Assembly: GCA_020851465.1 (NCBI GenBank) | Contig: JADZCR010000003.1 | Span: 248,001 to 312,000 of the forward strand | Direction of reading: 5' to 3' | DNA length: 64,000 nt | Source of the DNA: Phycisphaeraceae bacterium | GTDB taxonomy: Bacteria; Planctomycetota; Phycisphaerae; Phycisphaerales; Phycisphaeraceae | In this document: piece by piece, positions 54,137-62,069 of the stretch | How the letters are laid out: each line of letters starts with the position of its first letter | Position numbering within the stretch: the stretch's first letter is position 1 | Notes under the pieces: generated by a model | What the model was told of the DNA's origin: nothing | The model's input: the letters and a program-made list of their open reading frames with translations, nothing else | The model's database searches: none | Position numbers and translations under genes: made by a program

Positions 54137-56077
54137 ATGAAGCTCAAAACGCAGGTGGGAGCGGTGCTGGTTGGCGTTACGGTCGCCAGTTCGCCGCTCT
54201 CTGCAAAAGTTGAATCGAAAGCGCCTCCCGAATCTCCCGGCGCTGCGACCCCCTGGCGCGACGAAGCCGACGACATGGTTTATGTCGTCAGCAGCTTCGT
54301 TCCGCGATACCTGCGCGATCATCCCCAGCTCCCTGATCCGGATAGTGTTCTGGATACGACCGTCAGACTGTCACGCGACGGCGACATTTTCACGGCCCCT
54401 GCCAAAGAAGGTTCCGCAGAAAAAATCCGATTGCGTGACTTGAACGGCAGCCCGCACTCATTCCGCGCCAGCGCGTTGCAAACTATCCTCGAAGCCATCC
54501 GCGATCAATATCTGGCGAAAAATTACATGGGGGTATTCGTCGCACCTGACCCCTTCGAAATCAATCAGGAAGGTCAGGACCTCCGCCCTGCTGACAACCA
54601 ATCGCTGCGGCTGGTGATCACCGTTGGCATCGTAAATCAATTACGGACCTTGGCTTCGGGCGCACGGGTCGATCCCGACGAACGGGTGGACAATAAAGCC
54701 CACGCCCGGATACGCAGGCAGTCACCCATCCAACCGGTCCAACCGGGTCAAGACGCTGCCGACAACAAATCCACACGCACCGACCTGCTCCGCCGCGACC
54801 GGCTTGACGATTACGTTCACTGGCTCAGCCGTCATCCCGGTCGGCGTGCGGACGTGGCACTATCGCCCTCGGCCGAGCCGGGCGGTGTGACGCTCGACTA
54901 CCTCGTCACGGAAAATAAGCCCTGGTCGGTGTACGCGCAGGTCTCCAATACCGGCACGAAAGAGACCAGCCGATGGCGCGAGCGGTTCGGCGCGTTTCAC
55001 AACCAGCTCACGGGTAACGATGACATTCTCAGCATCGACTACGTTACGGCCGGCTTCGAGGATACGCAGGGCGTCACGGTGTCCTACGACTCGCCGATCG
55101 GTGACAGCCGCCGATTCCGCTACCGTTTATTCGGTGCGTGGAGTGAGTTCACCGCGACCGATGTCGGGTTCGCCGCGGACACGTTCGAGGGTGAGAGTTG
55201 GAATGCCGGCGGTGAACTGACGTGGAACTTTTATCAGCATCGCGATCTCTTTCTCGACGCCGTGGCCGGTGCGCGATTTGAAAACGTCAAAGTCTCCAAC
55301 AGTCTGCCCGGTTCCGTTTCGGGAGAGGAAGACTTCCTCTTTCCTTACGTCGGCCTGCGCCTCGACCAGCAAGCGGAGTGGCATACCACGCGAGGCGCTA
55401 TCACTGCCGAGTGGATGGACGGCGGTACGACTGGTGTCAGCAGAGATCAGATCGACAACCTCGGCCGTCCCTTACCCGACCGAAGCTGGACAGTGCTGCG
55501 CGTCGATCTGTCTCATTCAGTTTATCTTGAGCCGCTGCTGTTTCATCAGACGTGGGAAGACCCCAACTCACCGCACGCGACGTTGGCACATGAAGTTTAT
55601 TTCGCCTTCCGGGGGCAATATACCTTTGACTACCGCCTGATCCCTCAACAGGAGGAGGCCATCGGCGGGTTTTATTCGGTGCGTGGTTACCCGGAGTCAG
55701 CCGTCGCGGGAGATTCGGTGTTTGTCGGCACGGCTGAGTACCGTTATCACGTTCCTCGTGCATTCAAGGTGCAGGAGGAGCCGGGCAAACTTTTTGGCAA
55801 GCCGTTCCGCTACGCGCCGCAATATCCCTATGGCACGCCGGACTGGGATTTGCTTTTACGTGCTTTTGTGGATGTCGGCCGCGTGAAAACCAATGATGGC
55901 GAGAGTCTGGGGGAGTTTAACGCCACGCTGGTCGGCAGCGGTATCGGTGCGGAACTGACGATCAAGCGAAACCTCAGCCTGCGGCTCGACTGGGGCATTG
56001 TTCTCAAGGATGTGGATGAGTTGGGGATCGACGCTGGATCGAGCAGGCTGCACTTTGTTGCTACGATCCTCTATTGA
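54137..56077 (+). CDS. TpsB-type outer-membrane transporter (ShlB/FhaC family)
   Basis: 646 residues from the ATG at 54137, with a textbook TAGGAGG ribosome site 3 bases before it; the TTG/ATG-type start at 54110 is not needed. A signal peptide is followed by POTRA-like segments: LQTILEAIRDQYLAKNYMGVFVAP and SLRLVITVGIVNQL, then LSRHPGRRADVALSPSAEPGGVTLDYLV. From about residue 265 a 16-strand-type beta barrel begins with KPWSVYAQVSNTGTKETSRWR and ends with a terminal Tyr (FVATILY). TpsB exports a TpsA partner. The partner follows 16 bases downstream. Confidence 0.9.
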   Translation: MKLKTQVGAVLVGVTVASSPLSAKVESKAPPESPGAATPWRDEADDMVYVVSSFVPRYLRDHPQLPDPDSVLDTTVRLSRDGDIFTAPAKEGSAEKIRLRDLNGSPHSFRASALQTILEAIRDQYLAKNYMGVFVAPDPFEINQEGQDLRPADNQSLRLVITVGIVNQLRTLASGARVDPDERVDNKAHARIRRQSPIQPVQPGQDAADNKSTRTDLLRRDRLDDYVHWLSRHPGRRADVALSPSAEPGGVTLDYLVTENKPWSVYAQVSNTGTKETSRWRERFGAFHNQLTGNDDILSIDYVTAGFEDTQGVTVSYDSPIGDSRRFRYRLFGAWSEFTATDVGFAADTFEGESWNAGGELTWNFYQHRDLFLDAVAGARFENVKVSNSLPGSVSGEEDFLFPYVGLRLDQQAEWHTTRGAITAEWMDGGTTGVSRDQIDNLGRPLPDRSWTVLRVDLSHSVYLEPLLFHQTWEDPNSPHATLAHEVYFAFRGQYTFDYRLIPQQEEAIGGFYSVRGYPESAVAGDSVFVGTAEYRYHVPRAFKVQEEPGKLFGKPFRYAPQYPYGTPDWDLLLRAFVDVGRVKTNDGESLGEFNATLVGSGIGAELTIKRNLSLRLDWGIVLKDVDELGIDAGSSRLHFVATILY

Positions 56078-56093
56078 CCGATAAACGGGGGGC

Positions 56094-59000
56094 ATGGCAC
56101 GGAAAAACTCGAAACAGGGACGGCCTTCAGGAAACGGCAGCAAGCAAGGAATGGCCGGGGCAACTTCGCGTCAGAAAGCGGCTTGGACGTTCAAGCGTCT
56201 GCTCGCCGGAGCCGGCGCGGTCAGTCTGCTGACCGGCCACGTCAAGGCCGCACCTCAAAACGCGCAGGTTGTCGCCGGATCGGCCTCGGTAGCCCAGCAG
56301 GGCAATGTCACCACGATCCAGGCCGGTAATAACGCGATCATCCAGTATTCGCAGTTCAACATCGCGCCGCATGAGACGGTGCGATTCGTGCAGCCATCCG
56401 CCCAGTCGCGCGTGCTCAACCGGGTTACCGGCCAGTCCCCCAGTCAAATCGCCGGCACGCTTAGTTCCAACGGCATCGTTTATCTCGTCAATCCGCGCGG
56501 CGTGTACTTTCTGCAAGGCTCGGCGGTGAATGTCGGCGGCCTGTACGCGGCGGCGGGGAATCTTTCCAACGCTGATTTTCTTTCCGGCAACAATTTCTTC
56601 CGCAATCTGGCCGGCCAGGTCGTCAACGAAGGATCACTCCAGGGACGCGCGATACATCTGGTCGGTAACGCGGTCGCCAATCGTGGTTCCATCGTCAGCG
56701 ATGCGGGCGTGGTCACGATGGTGGCTGGCGGTGAGGTGTATCTCAAGGAGCAAGGCAGCCGCATTACGGTGAAGGTGGACGGCAGGGAGATCACAGATCA
56801 GCCGCGACCAGCCAGCGGCGGTGCCAAACCAAACATCAGCGGCGATCCGGCGGTGGAGAATACCGGCAGCGTTCGCGCCAGACGAGGCAGAATCGTGCTT
56901 GGTGCGGGCGACATGTACTCGCTGGCAGTACGCAACTCAGGGAGCCTCCAGGCTGACGGAGGAACGATCAACGTCGCGGCAACCGGCGGCGCGGTGGTCA
57001 ATGATGGTCGCATCGCAGCCGGCTCAACCGCGCAGGCTTCAGGTGAGGTGATCGTGCAGGGGCCGGCCGTCGTCAATGGCGGGGAGATTTCCGCCGATGC
57101 TTCGGACGGTGCCGCACGAACCGGACGAGTAGCGGTCACCAGCGATACGCACACTTATCTGCTTGACGGCAGCCGCATCTCCGCCGCCGGGAAGCAAACC
57201 CCTGCGGCAGGCGGCGAGGTGCTCGTACACAGCTACCACGGCACCACATCCGTCGCTCCACGCGCGGTGATCGATGCCTCCGGCGGAACCACGGGCGCGG
57301 GCGGAAGTGTCGAAGTATCCGGACAGGCACTCGCGATTCATGGGTTCATCGATCTGCGCGGCGGTGACGGCGCATCGGCAGGCCAGCTCTTGATCGACCC
57401 GCTGGACCTCATCATCGGCGATACCGGATCGCAAGACGCCCTGCTCGCCGATCGACAAATCGACTTTGCCGAACCTGATACCACCAGCTTGACGACTGTC
57501 TCCGACGAAGCACTGGAAGCGATCACCGGATCGATCACGCTTCAGGCGACACGGGACCTGGTGGTTAACCAAACGGTTGACCTGACAAAGAACAACGACG
57601 TAACGCTCGAAGCGGGACGCCACCTGACACTCAATGCCCCGATCAATGGAGCACGCAATTTCACCGCACGATCTGACAGCGACGGCAATGCGGACGGCGA
57701 CCTGACGATCAATGTCGCGCTGACATCCATCGGGCGGGCAGCTCTGTTTTCGGGGAACCGCATATTCCTCAACGGCGCGACGATTGCTACTGGGCGGACG
57801 CAGCAGTTCATCGGCGATGTGACACTCGGTGCGGATACCGTGCTCAGCGCGACGGGGACGCGATTTGAAAATCGGCTCGACTCCGACGTGACGCCTCGCT
57901 CCCTGACCGTCAACGCCAGCACTTACTTCGGCGGTCCGGTCGGCAACACGGCCCCGCTGTCGTCTCTATTGGTTCAGGGCGCAGCCAACTTCTACGGCGG
58001 CCGCGTCACCACACTGGGCGCCCAGACTTATCGTGAAGCAACGGTCGGTAATGACACGGTCCTCACCGGCACGACAATCCATTTTCGTGATGCGGTGAAC
58101 GGCGACATCGGGGCTGAGGGCCTGCGTGTGGAGGGGAATGCCATCTTCGACGGCACGGTCGGCGAAACCCGGCTGCTCAAGAATGTTTTCGTCACCGGCA
58201 CGACCGATCTCAACGGCGGACTTGTTCACACGGTTGACGATCAGGATTACATCGGTGCGGTGACGCTTGGCCGGGATAACTCCCTGATTAGCAACAGCGG
58301 CGATATCCGCTTCACTTCGACTATTGACGGTCCTTACTCGCTGGGCGTTTTTGCCCGACTGGGCAACATTCGGCTGGGTGATACGGTCGGGGGCGCGACG
58401 AAGCTCGCGTCACTCGAGCTGGCGGCCGGCCCGTTAATCACCATCGATGCCCCGCTCGTGCAGGCTGTGGGTGACATAATCATGAACCGCGACGGCAAAA
58501 GCGCGATTCCCACCGTCGCCACGATCGCTGCCCCCAGCGGTGACCTGCTCATCCATTCCGATGCGGGCGATTTTCTGGTCGGCCCCAATGAAAAAATCAC
58601 CAACATCGGCGCGTTGACGATCGACCTGCCCGGCACGGGTGCCACTGCGACCATCGGCGACCTCAACAGCCTCGGCGATATGCGGATTAACGCTTCGAAC
58701 ATTCTCCTGCGCCTCCGCAATGCAAGCACACTGCTGAACTCCACAGGAGCTATGGATACCGATGCCGGCGTGGATATCGTCACGGGAGGTCGGTTGTTTT
58801 TCAGCAGCGTACCGTCCACAACAGGCGCGGGCGGCGTTCCGCGAATCGGTTCACCGGATGGTGCGGCGGGCGATATGTCTGGAACGCTCAGCGGAATCGG
58901 GGTGACGAAAATCGCGCCGCTGACGACGGATCGCTTTACCTACAACGGCACGGTGCTGGACCTGAGAGTAGTCCCGCTGTCTGATCCGCCGCCGGTTCCG

Positions 59001-59633
59001 CCGCCGACTCCAACGGGGGCGACATCGCGGCTCGCCGATTCGCTGCCGGGGAGTTCGGGGCCGATTCCGTTTGTAGATCGTGTACTGCGTGATGTTCTGC
59101 TTGGCCCTCCAGGTCGATATTCGTTGTCGCAGGAAGTAGCCCTGCCGACGCGAAGTCTCCGTGGCTTCGAGGTCGCGCAGGTACTCAGCGGACGCGAGCT
59201 GTATAACGATCTGGGTGCTCCGCGTGCGGACGAACCGGATGCCAACGCTGCTGGCCACGATGTTGCCATCCATCGCATTCGGCGGCAGACGGCTATGCGG
59301 CTCATCGCTGAATACAGCGAACTTTTTGCGTTGCGGGACGACGGCAGCGTCAACCCCGGTCTGGCATCACTCCGTGAAGCGTGGCAGGCGTTCCATCAAC
59401 AACCCGACGGGCCTGCCGACACGAAAGCGTTTCGCGCTTTCATGACCAGAGAAACGCAATACCGCGACGCGCTGGCTTACTTCGAGCGAGTCAACGGCTT
59501 CTTCAACGACCTGAATCTCGTCGGCATCACGCCAGCGGAACGGAAGGCGGTAATCGCGCGGGTACGTGAAAAGATGCTCCCGCCGACACAGGTGGCAGCC
59601 CGACCTGAGACGGATACGGTGTTCCAGCGATAA
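56094..59633 (+). CDS. TpsA-type exoprotein with filamentous-hemagglutinin N-terminal domain
   Basis: 1179 residues. A long N-terminus with basic residues precedes the hydrophobic export segment (LLAGAGAVSLLTGHVKA, cleavage near residue 50), as in extended TPS signals. The secretion domain follows: IIQYSQFNIAPHETVRFVQP, NRVTGQSPSQIAGTLSSNG and YLVNPRGVYFLQGSAVNVGGLYA. A right-handed beta-helix of roughly 750 residues comes next, rich in Gly, Asn, Asp and Thr. After a Pro-rich linker (about 960-976) comes a helical C-terminal domain of about 200 residues, including HDVAIHRIRRQTAMRLIAEY. No toxin motif was recognised. Probably surface-attached or released adhesin. Confidence 0.9.
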   Translation: MARKNSKQGRPSGNGSKQGMAGATSRQKAAWTFKRLLAGAGAVSLLTGHVKAAPQNAQVVAGSASVAQQGNVTTIQAGNNAIIQYSQFNIAPHETVRFVQPSAQSRVLNRVTGQSPSQIAGTLSSNGIVYLVNPRGVYFLQGSAVNVGGLYAAAGNLSNADFLSGNNFFRNLAGQVVNEGSLQGRAIHLVGNAVANRGSIVSDAGVVTMVAGGEVYLKEQGSRITVKVDGREITDQPRPASGGAKPNISGDPAVENTGSVRARRGRIVLGAGDMYSLAVRNSGSLQADGGTINVAATGGAVVNDGRIAAGSTAQASGEVIVQGPAVVNGGEISADASDGAARTGRVAVTSDTHTYLLDGSRISAAGKQTPAAGGEVLVHSYHGTTSVAPRAVIDASGGTTGAGGSVEVSGQALAIHGFIDLRGGDGASAGQLLIDPLDLIIGDTGSQDALLADRQIDFAEPDTTSLTTVSDEALEAITGSITLQATRDLVVNQTVDLTKNNDVTLEAGRHLTLNAPINGARNFTARSDSDGNADGDLTINVALTSIGRAALFSGNRIFLNGATIATGRTQQFIGDVTLGADTVLSATGTRFENRLDSDVTPRSLTVNASTYFGGPVGNTAPLSSLLVQGAANFYGGRVTTLGAQTYREATVGNDTVLTGTTIHFRDAVNGDIGAEGLRVEGNAIFDGTVGETRLLKNVFVTGTTDLNGGLVHTVDDQDYIGAVTLGRDNSLISNSGDIRFTSTIDGPYSLGVFARLGNIRLGDTVGGATKLASLELAAGPLITIDAPLVQAVGDIIMNRDGKSAIPTVATIAAPSGDLLIHSDAGDFLVGPNEKITNIGALTIDLPGTGATATIGDLNSLGDMRINASNILLRLRNASTLLNSTGAMDTDAGVDIVTGGRLFFSSVPSTTGAGGVPRIGSPDGAAGDMSGTLSGIGVTKIAPLTTDRFTYNGTVLDLRVVPLSDPPPVPPPTPTGATSRLADSLPGSSGPIPFVDRVLRDVLLGPPGRYSLSQEVALPTRSLRGFEVAQVLSGRELYNDLGAPRADEPDANAAGHDVAIHRIRRQTAMRLIAEYSELFALRDDGSVNPGLASLREAWQAFHQQPDGPADTKAFRAFMTRETQYRDALAYFERVNGFFNDLNLVGITPAERKAVIARVREKMLPPTQVAARPETDTVFQR

Positions 59634-59641
59634 CGGACCGG

Positions 59642-60958
59642 CTATGGAGTGCGGTGCCGACCATGATCGCACTGGCTGTCAAAGTCAGAGCGATACACCT
59701 GTCGACCCCACTTGAGATCTTCGCGCAGCAGGAACATGCCGCCGCACCGCCAGCAACCCTTGCGTTTGACATGATCGAGAATCACACGACGTAACGTGGT
59801 GTCACGCGGGGCGGTGTCGAGGTTGTCCGGCTTGCTGCCGAACACTCGTTCCCACGTCTGAAAATCACTCGTACCCTCAAGGGGTGTCAGATAAAACTCC
59901 CGCTGAAAGCGCACGATGTTGCTCTGTGACGGCAGATAATCGCCCAGTTGATCGTCAAAGAGCCAAGAGGCAGAGCAGAAACCGCGAAAACGATGACGCG
60001 GAAACCAGCGGGGAAAGCATCTCATCGCAGCAGCGAAAGACTTTCCGCATTCAGCAAAATCCATCGGACCCATTGCTGGAATGTGTACGCCGAGCATGGG
60101 GTCACCTTTTTTGAGCACGATCTTCCACTCACGGGAGCGCAGGTTGATCGCCTGTCGCTGCACCTGTCCCCTTGGTGTAATGCAGAATCCACGGATGATC
60201 TGATTGTGACGAGTAATGGTCGCGGTCCACTCGCCGCGCCCTGGTCGCTGATCGGCAGGGACGAACTGCCCCTGGGCATCCATCCTCGCGCCGTGTCCGA
60301 CCAATGCGACAGTCCGACCGGTGCGCCGGTGACGGTAAACGACGATGTTCTGATTGAAAGTCGTCGGCTCAAACTGCAAGCGACCGAGGCGCAGATTCCG
60401 CCCGGCGAGGTGAAGCATCAGCCACCCTTGGCGGGTAAAACCCCAGACTCCATGCCGCGCGAGATGGTCGCGCATCCACACTTCCACATCCGCTAATGTT
60501 TCTCGCGTGATGCGGACCGGTATGCCTCGTTTGGCGTTGGCTCTTTCCAGATCAGGCAACCCGGACAGCACCACGACAGCGTAGAGCAGCCGCCCCGGCT
60601 CACCCAAACACTCATCCATTGACGGCCAGGAATACGAGGGAATCTGTTGCGGCCTGCCGGAATGAAAAGTCATCCAATGGCAATGCCAGGCAATGCGTTC
60701 AAGGGTGGGATCATCCGCGATTCCTGCTGCTGCCCCAGCCATCGCTTCGCGTGCATCCGGCTGCATTCCAACCCGCTGACAGAGCGAGCGGATCGCAGAG
60801 GGCTTCAGAAAAGGAACTCGCCCGGCCCGATAGGTCCGCTGCGATCTCGACCAATCCGCTGCCCACGCAGCTTGCGCTTTGGCGGTGCTTTCAATAGACA
60901 AGCCCAGTGCTGCGATGGCGGCACCGGGCTTGCTGGTTGGCGTGATCTTTTTCATCAT
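59642..60958 (-). CDS. Acyltransferase-domain protein (NAT_N/GNAT_C type)
   Basis: 438 residues. The layout matches the poorly studied family with an N-acyltransferase N-terminal domain and a GNAT-like C-terminal domain: LYAVVVLSGLPDLERANAKRGIPVRITRETLADVEVWMRD, then VHIPAMGPMDFAECGKSFAAAMRCFPRWFP, and SASWLFDDQLGDYLP. The last 50 residues add cysteines (CWRCGG and a later C) that may form a small metal site. GNAT enzymes use acyl-CoA; the acceptor is unknown. It converges with the TpsA gene 9 bases away and follows the PA-IL-like gene by 16 bases. Confidence 0.75.
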   Translation of the reverse strand: MMKKITPTSKPGAAIAALGLSIESTAKAQAAWAADWSRSQRTYRAGRVPFLKPSAIRSLCQRVGMQPDAREAMAGAAAGIADDPTLERIAWHCHWMTFHSGRPQQIPSYSWPSMDECLGEPGRLLYAVVVLSGLPDLERANAKRGIPVRITRETLADVEVWMRDHLARHGVWGFTRQGWLMLHLAGRNLRLGRLQFEPTTFNQNIVVYRHRRTGRTVALVGHGARMDAQGQFVPADQRPGRGEWTATITRHNQIIRGFCITPRGQVQRQAINLRSREWKIVLKKGDPMLGVHIPAMGPMDFAECGKSFAAAMRCFPRWFPRHRFRGFCSASWLFDDQLGDYLPSQSNIVRFQREFYLTPLEGTSDFQTWERVFGSKPDNLDTAPRDTTLRRVILDHVKRKGCWRCGGMFLLREDLKWGRQVYRSDFDSQCDHGRHRTP

Positions 60959-60974
60959 CGACCGGCGATTTTAA

Positions 60975-61997
60975 TCACGGATTGGTTGACTTCGGCCGGA
61001 CTTTGATTTTGACGTTGTATTTGCCGGGGAAACTGTTGGACGCATACCCCTGGTGCATGGCGATGGCAAATTGCAGCTCGCCGCTCTGCTCTGCGGTGAA
61101 CGTGTTATTCGATCCGACTTTGAACACCGAACCACTCTTGCCGATCTTCGCGATCAGCATCCCCATCGGAATCTGGTTCTGGATGTACCAGCCGTAGTTC
61201 GGCGCACCATCAGGCGTGGACTGAGCATCGCTGCCCCAGGGCGTCATCACCAGCGTGCCGTCAGCCTTGACCGTGATCCGATCGCCTTTGCTCACCTTGA
61301 TGCCCGATTCCTTGAATCGCAGTTGCACAAGGTTAGAGCCGTCCACGGAGAGCGACTTGTTGATCTCCTCCACGCCCTTGCTGATATTTCGTGAAGCGTT
61401 GCGGATATCGCTGAGCTTCACCGTCAACTGACCGTAATTACTTGTGACGGCAAATGACTTGGGGACGATCCGCCCGACGATGGTGAAATCCGCTGTCTGG
61501 ATCATGTCCAGACGGATGACCGCAGCTGGCTGCGGCTCATCTTCATCGACCGACACATCATCGTTGAACTCCTCAAGAATCGCATTGATGCGAAGCTTGC
61601 GCTCCGGGTCGGCGGTCGCCTGATAACGCACCAGCTCGTTGCGGAGCGACGGCCCCATGCGGATCAGAGCCTTCTGGGCGGCGTCGCGTTCGGTGACTTC
61701 CTGTGAACCGAGCTTCTCGACCAGCTTTGCGAAGTTCGCCTGAAAATCCGTGTGGCTGTCCAGCCCCGGCGTGACCGAAATGATCTTGGACACCGGCACA
61801 ACCAGTGCTCCGAAATCTGTATCAATCGGAATTTCCTTGACACCCAGCGTGCCGCTGATGATGGATCCGTCCATCAGATTGAAGGTGACCAGACCACTCG
61901 ACGCACTATCCGCGGGACGTGTCGTCTGCGCGTCAGCCGCCGAAGCGAGCATTCCAAGAATCAGAAGCAATGCGGGAAAGCGGAGATGGATGTTCAT
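60975..61997 (-). CDS. Secreted protein with C-terminal PA-IL-like (LecA) domain
   Basis: 340 residues with a signal peptide (MNIHLRFPALLLILGMLASA, cleavage near ADA). The N-terminal part reads like a small SH3/Sm-type beta motif (VTFNLMDGSIISGTL), seen twice (second copy FTIVGRIVPKSFAVTSNYGQL), separated by a short helical repeat (AAQKALIRMG). The last 130 residues resemble PA-IL-like lectin domains: GIKVSKGDRITVKADG, ANYGW-type loop, LIAKIGKSGSVFKVG and LQFAIAMHQGY. The LecA calcium loop Asp/Asn cluster is replaced here by MHQGYASNSFPGK, so sugar binding is uncertain. It follows the PQQ gene by 72 bases. Confidence 0.72.
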   Translation of the reverse strand: MNIHLRFPALLLILGMLASAADAQTTRPADSASSGLVTFNLMDGSIISGTLGVKEIPIDTDFGALVVPVSKIISVTPGLDSHTDFQANFAKLVEKLGSQEVTERDAAQKALIRMGPSLRNELVRYQATADPERKLRINAILEEFNDDVSVDEDEPQPAAVIRLDMIQTADFTIVGRIVPKSFAVTSNYGQLTVKLSDIRNASRNISKGVEEINKSLSVDGSNLVQLRFKESGIKVSKGDRITVKADGTLVMTPWGSDAQSTPDGAPNYGWYIQNQIPMGMLIAKIGKSGSVFKVGSNNTFTAEQSGELQFAIAMHQGYASNSFPGKYNVKIKVRPKSTNP

Positions 61998-62069
61998 GAG
62001 ATGCGTTCCTTTGTTGACTCTGCTGAATAAGCCGACACATCATGCCGTAGGCATGACCTGCTGGCTACT

